From Adiantum capillus-veneris (lineage: Eukaryota; Streptophyta; Polypodiopsida; Polypodiales; Pteridaceae): DNA of 64,000 nt. The stretch covers positions 137,094,108 to 137,158,107 of the forward strand of contig CM043955.1 in NCBI GenBank assembly GCA_014529385.2, read 5' to 3'. Of the stretch, positions 63,563-64,000 are shown in pieces (within the stretch, counting starts at the first letter, position 1; each line of letters begins with the position of its first letter). The notes beneath the pieces were generated by a model that made no database searches, was not told the origin of the DNA, and worked only from the letters and a program-made list of their open reading frames with translations. The translations under genes and the position numbers were made by a program.

Positions 63563-63688
63563 ATGGGTTCTCGCGAAGAATCTGACAGAGATAACACCTT
63601 TCGGTGGGCAGGCAAAGAAAAGTTGAAATTCGGGGCGGGAACTAAAGAAAAGAATGAAGATTTGGACAAATGGCAGAACGTTTGTTAG
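63563..63688 (+). CDS. Possible gag start of the right-edge element
   Basis: ATG at 63563 opens 41 codons (MGSREESDRDNTFRWAGKEK, then FGAGTKEKNEDLDKWQN), hydrophilic and placed about 190 bp after the primer-binding site, where gag would begin. It stops at TAG 63686-63688, so it is broken, spliced or a short leader ORF. No further coding is recognised to the window end. Confidence 0.3.
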   Translation: MGSREESDRDNTFRWAGKEKLKFGAGTKEKNEDLDKWQNVC

Positions 63689-64000
63689 AGCAGAATACAA
63701 ACGTCAACTACAGGTTGATACATGTGTAAAAAGATTAATCAAGTACCCGAGATTTGTGAAATACCTGAAGAATTACCCGATTGATGAGATTTACTCGAGA
63801 TAGCGTGAGGCTGTTGATTCTCCTCTCTAGTCAGTAGGAAAGCTGAAAAGATAGACGAGTGTAAACAAGCGAAACCTGTACCCGCAGAAAGAGCTAGATA
63901 GAACTCTTGAAAAGAAAATGAACCAGAGGATCACCAGAAGATAAGCAAGAGAGTTACAGAGCAGCAGCCGAGCGCGGAAGAAAAGGAAAGACGAAAGCAG

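Overview
This window looks like nuclear DNA of a land plant with a repeat-rich genome. It holds plant-type Ty1/copia and Ty3/gypsy LTR retrotransposons, two LINE types, several small inverted-repeat elements and many long GA/CT, CA, TA and homopolymer tracts. No housekeeping gene, rRNA or functional tRNA gene was recognised. The GA/CT tracts and the style of the transposon proteins would suit a fern or another non-seed plant, but that is an impression, not a result.

Layout. 1-650 is the RNase H end and probable 3' LTR of a copia element. 0.65-5.2 kb is AT-rich non-coding DNA with a CA microsatellite, a MITE and one isolated TATA box. 5.2-6.5 kb is a decayed plus-strand reading frame. 6.5-10.7 kb is a well-preserved LINE: ORF1, one in-frame UAG, then ORF2 with endonuclease, reverse transcriptase and a zinc motif. 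10.7-12.1 kb has CT tracts and a TATA-driven candidate small gene. 13.5-16.9 kb carries a decayed minus-strand multi-exon gene with recognisable splice sites. 17.4-19.8 kb is a truncated copia element (copia-1), cut by the LTR of gypsy-1 (19.83-26.03 kb), which is cut in turn by gypsy-2. Gypsy-2 has dual RNase H domains and sits in a tandem LTR-internal-LTR-internal array (26.03-38.74 kb). The array is broken in reverse transcriptase and joined to gypsy-3 (38.74-47.6 kb), a heavily mutated element with extra ORFs downstream of integrase. After GA, C and G tracts comes copia-2 (48.585-53.277 kb), which has both LTRs, sits inside a GA microsatellite and lacks part of integrase. 53.5-55.1 kb is an inverted decayed copia fragment interrupted by a MITE and a hairpin. 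55.1-57.7 kb is a second, dead LINE. 58.0-58.8 kb is a nest of two inverted-repeat elements with a tRNA-like SINE head inside. 59.1 and 60.5 kb carry related foldback repeats, one an 80-bp near-perfect palindrome. The window ends in the primer-binding site and leader of another LTR element.

The genes do not form a cellular pathway. They are layers of mobile elements: nucleocapsid, protease, integrase and reverse transcriptase modules at different stages of decay. The best leads are the LINE's in-frame UAG, the gypsy-2 pair (each copy with a different catalytic lesion, both with a shared in-frame UGA between gag and pol and a shared leader ORF), an excess of TAG among premature stops, and the nested MITEs and palindrome at 58-60.6 kb.
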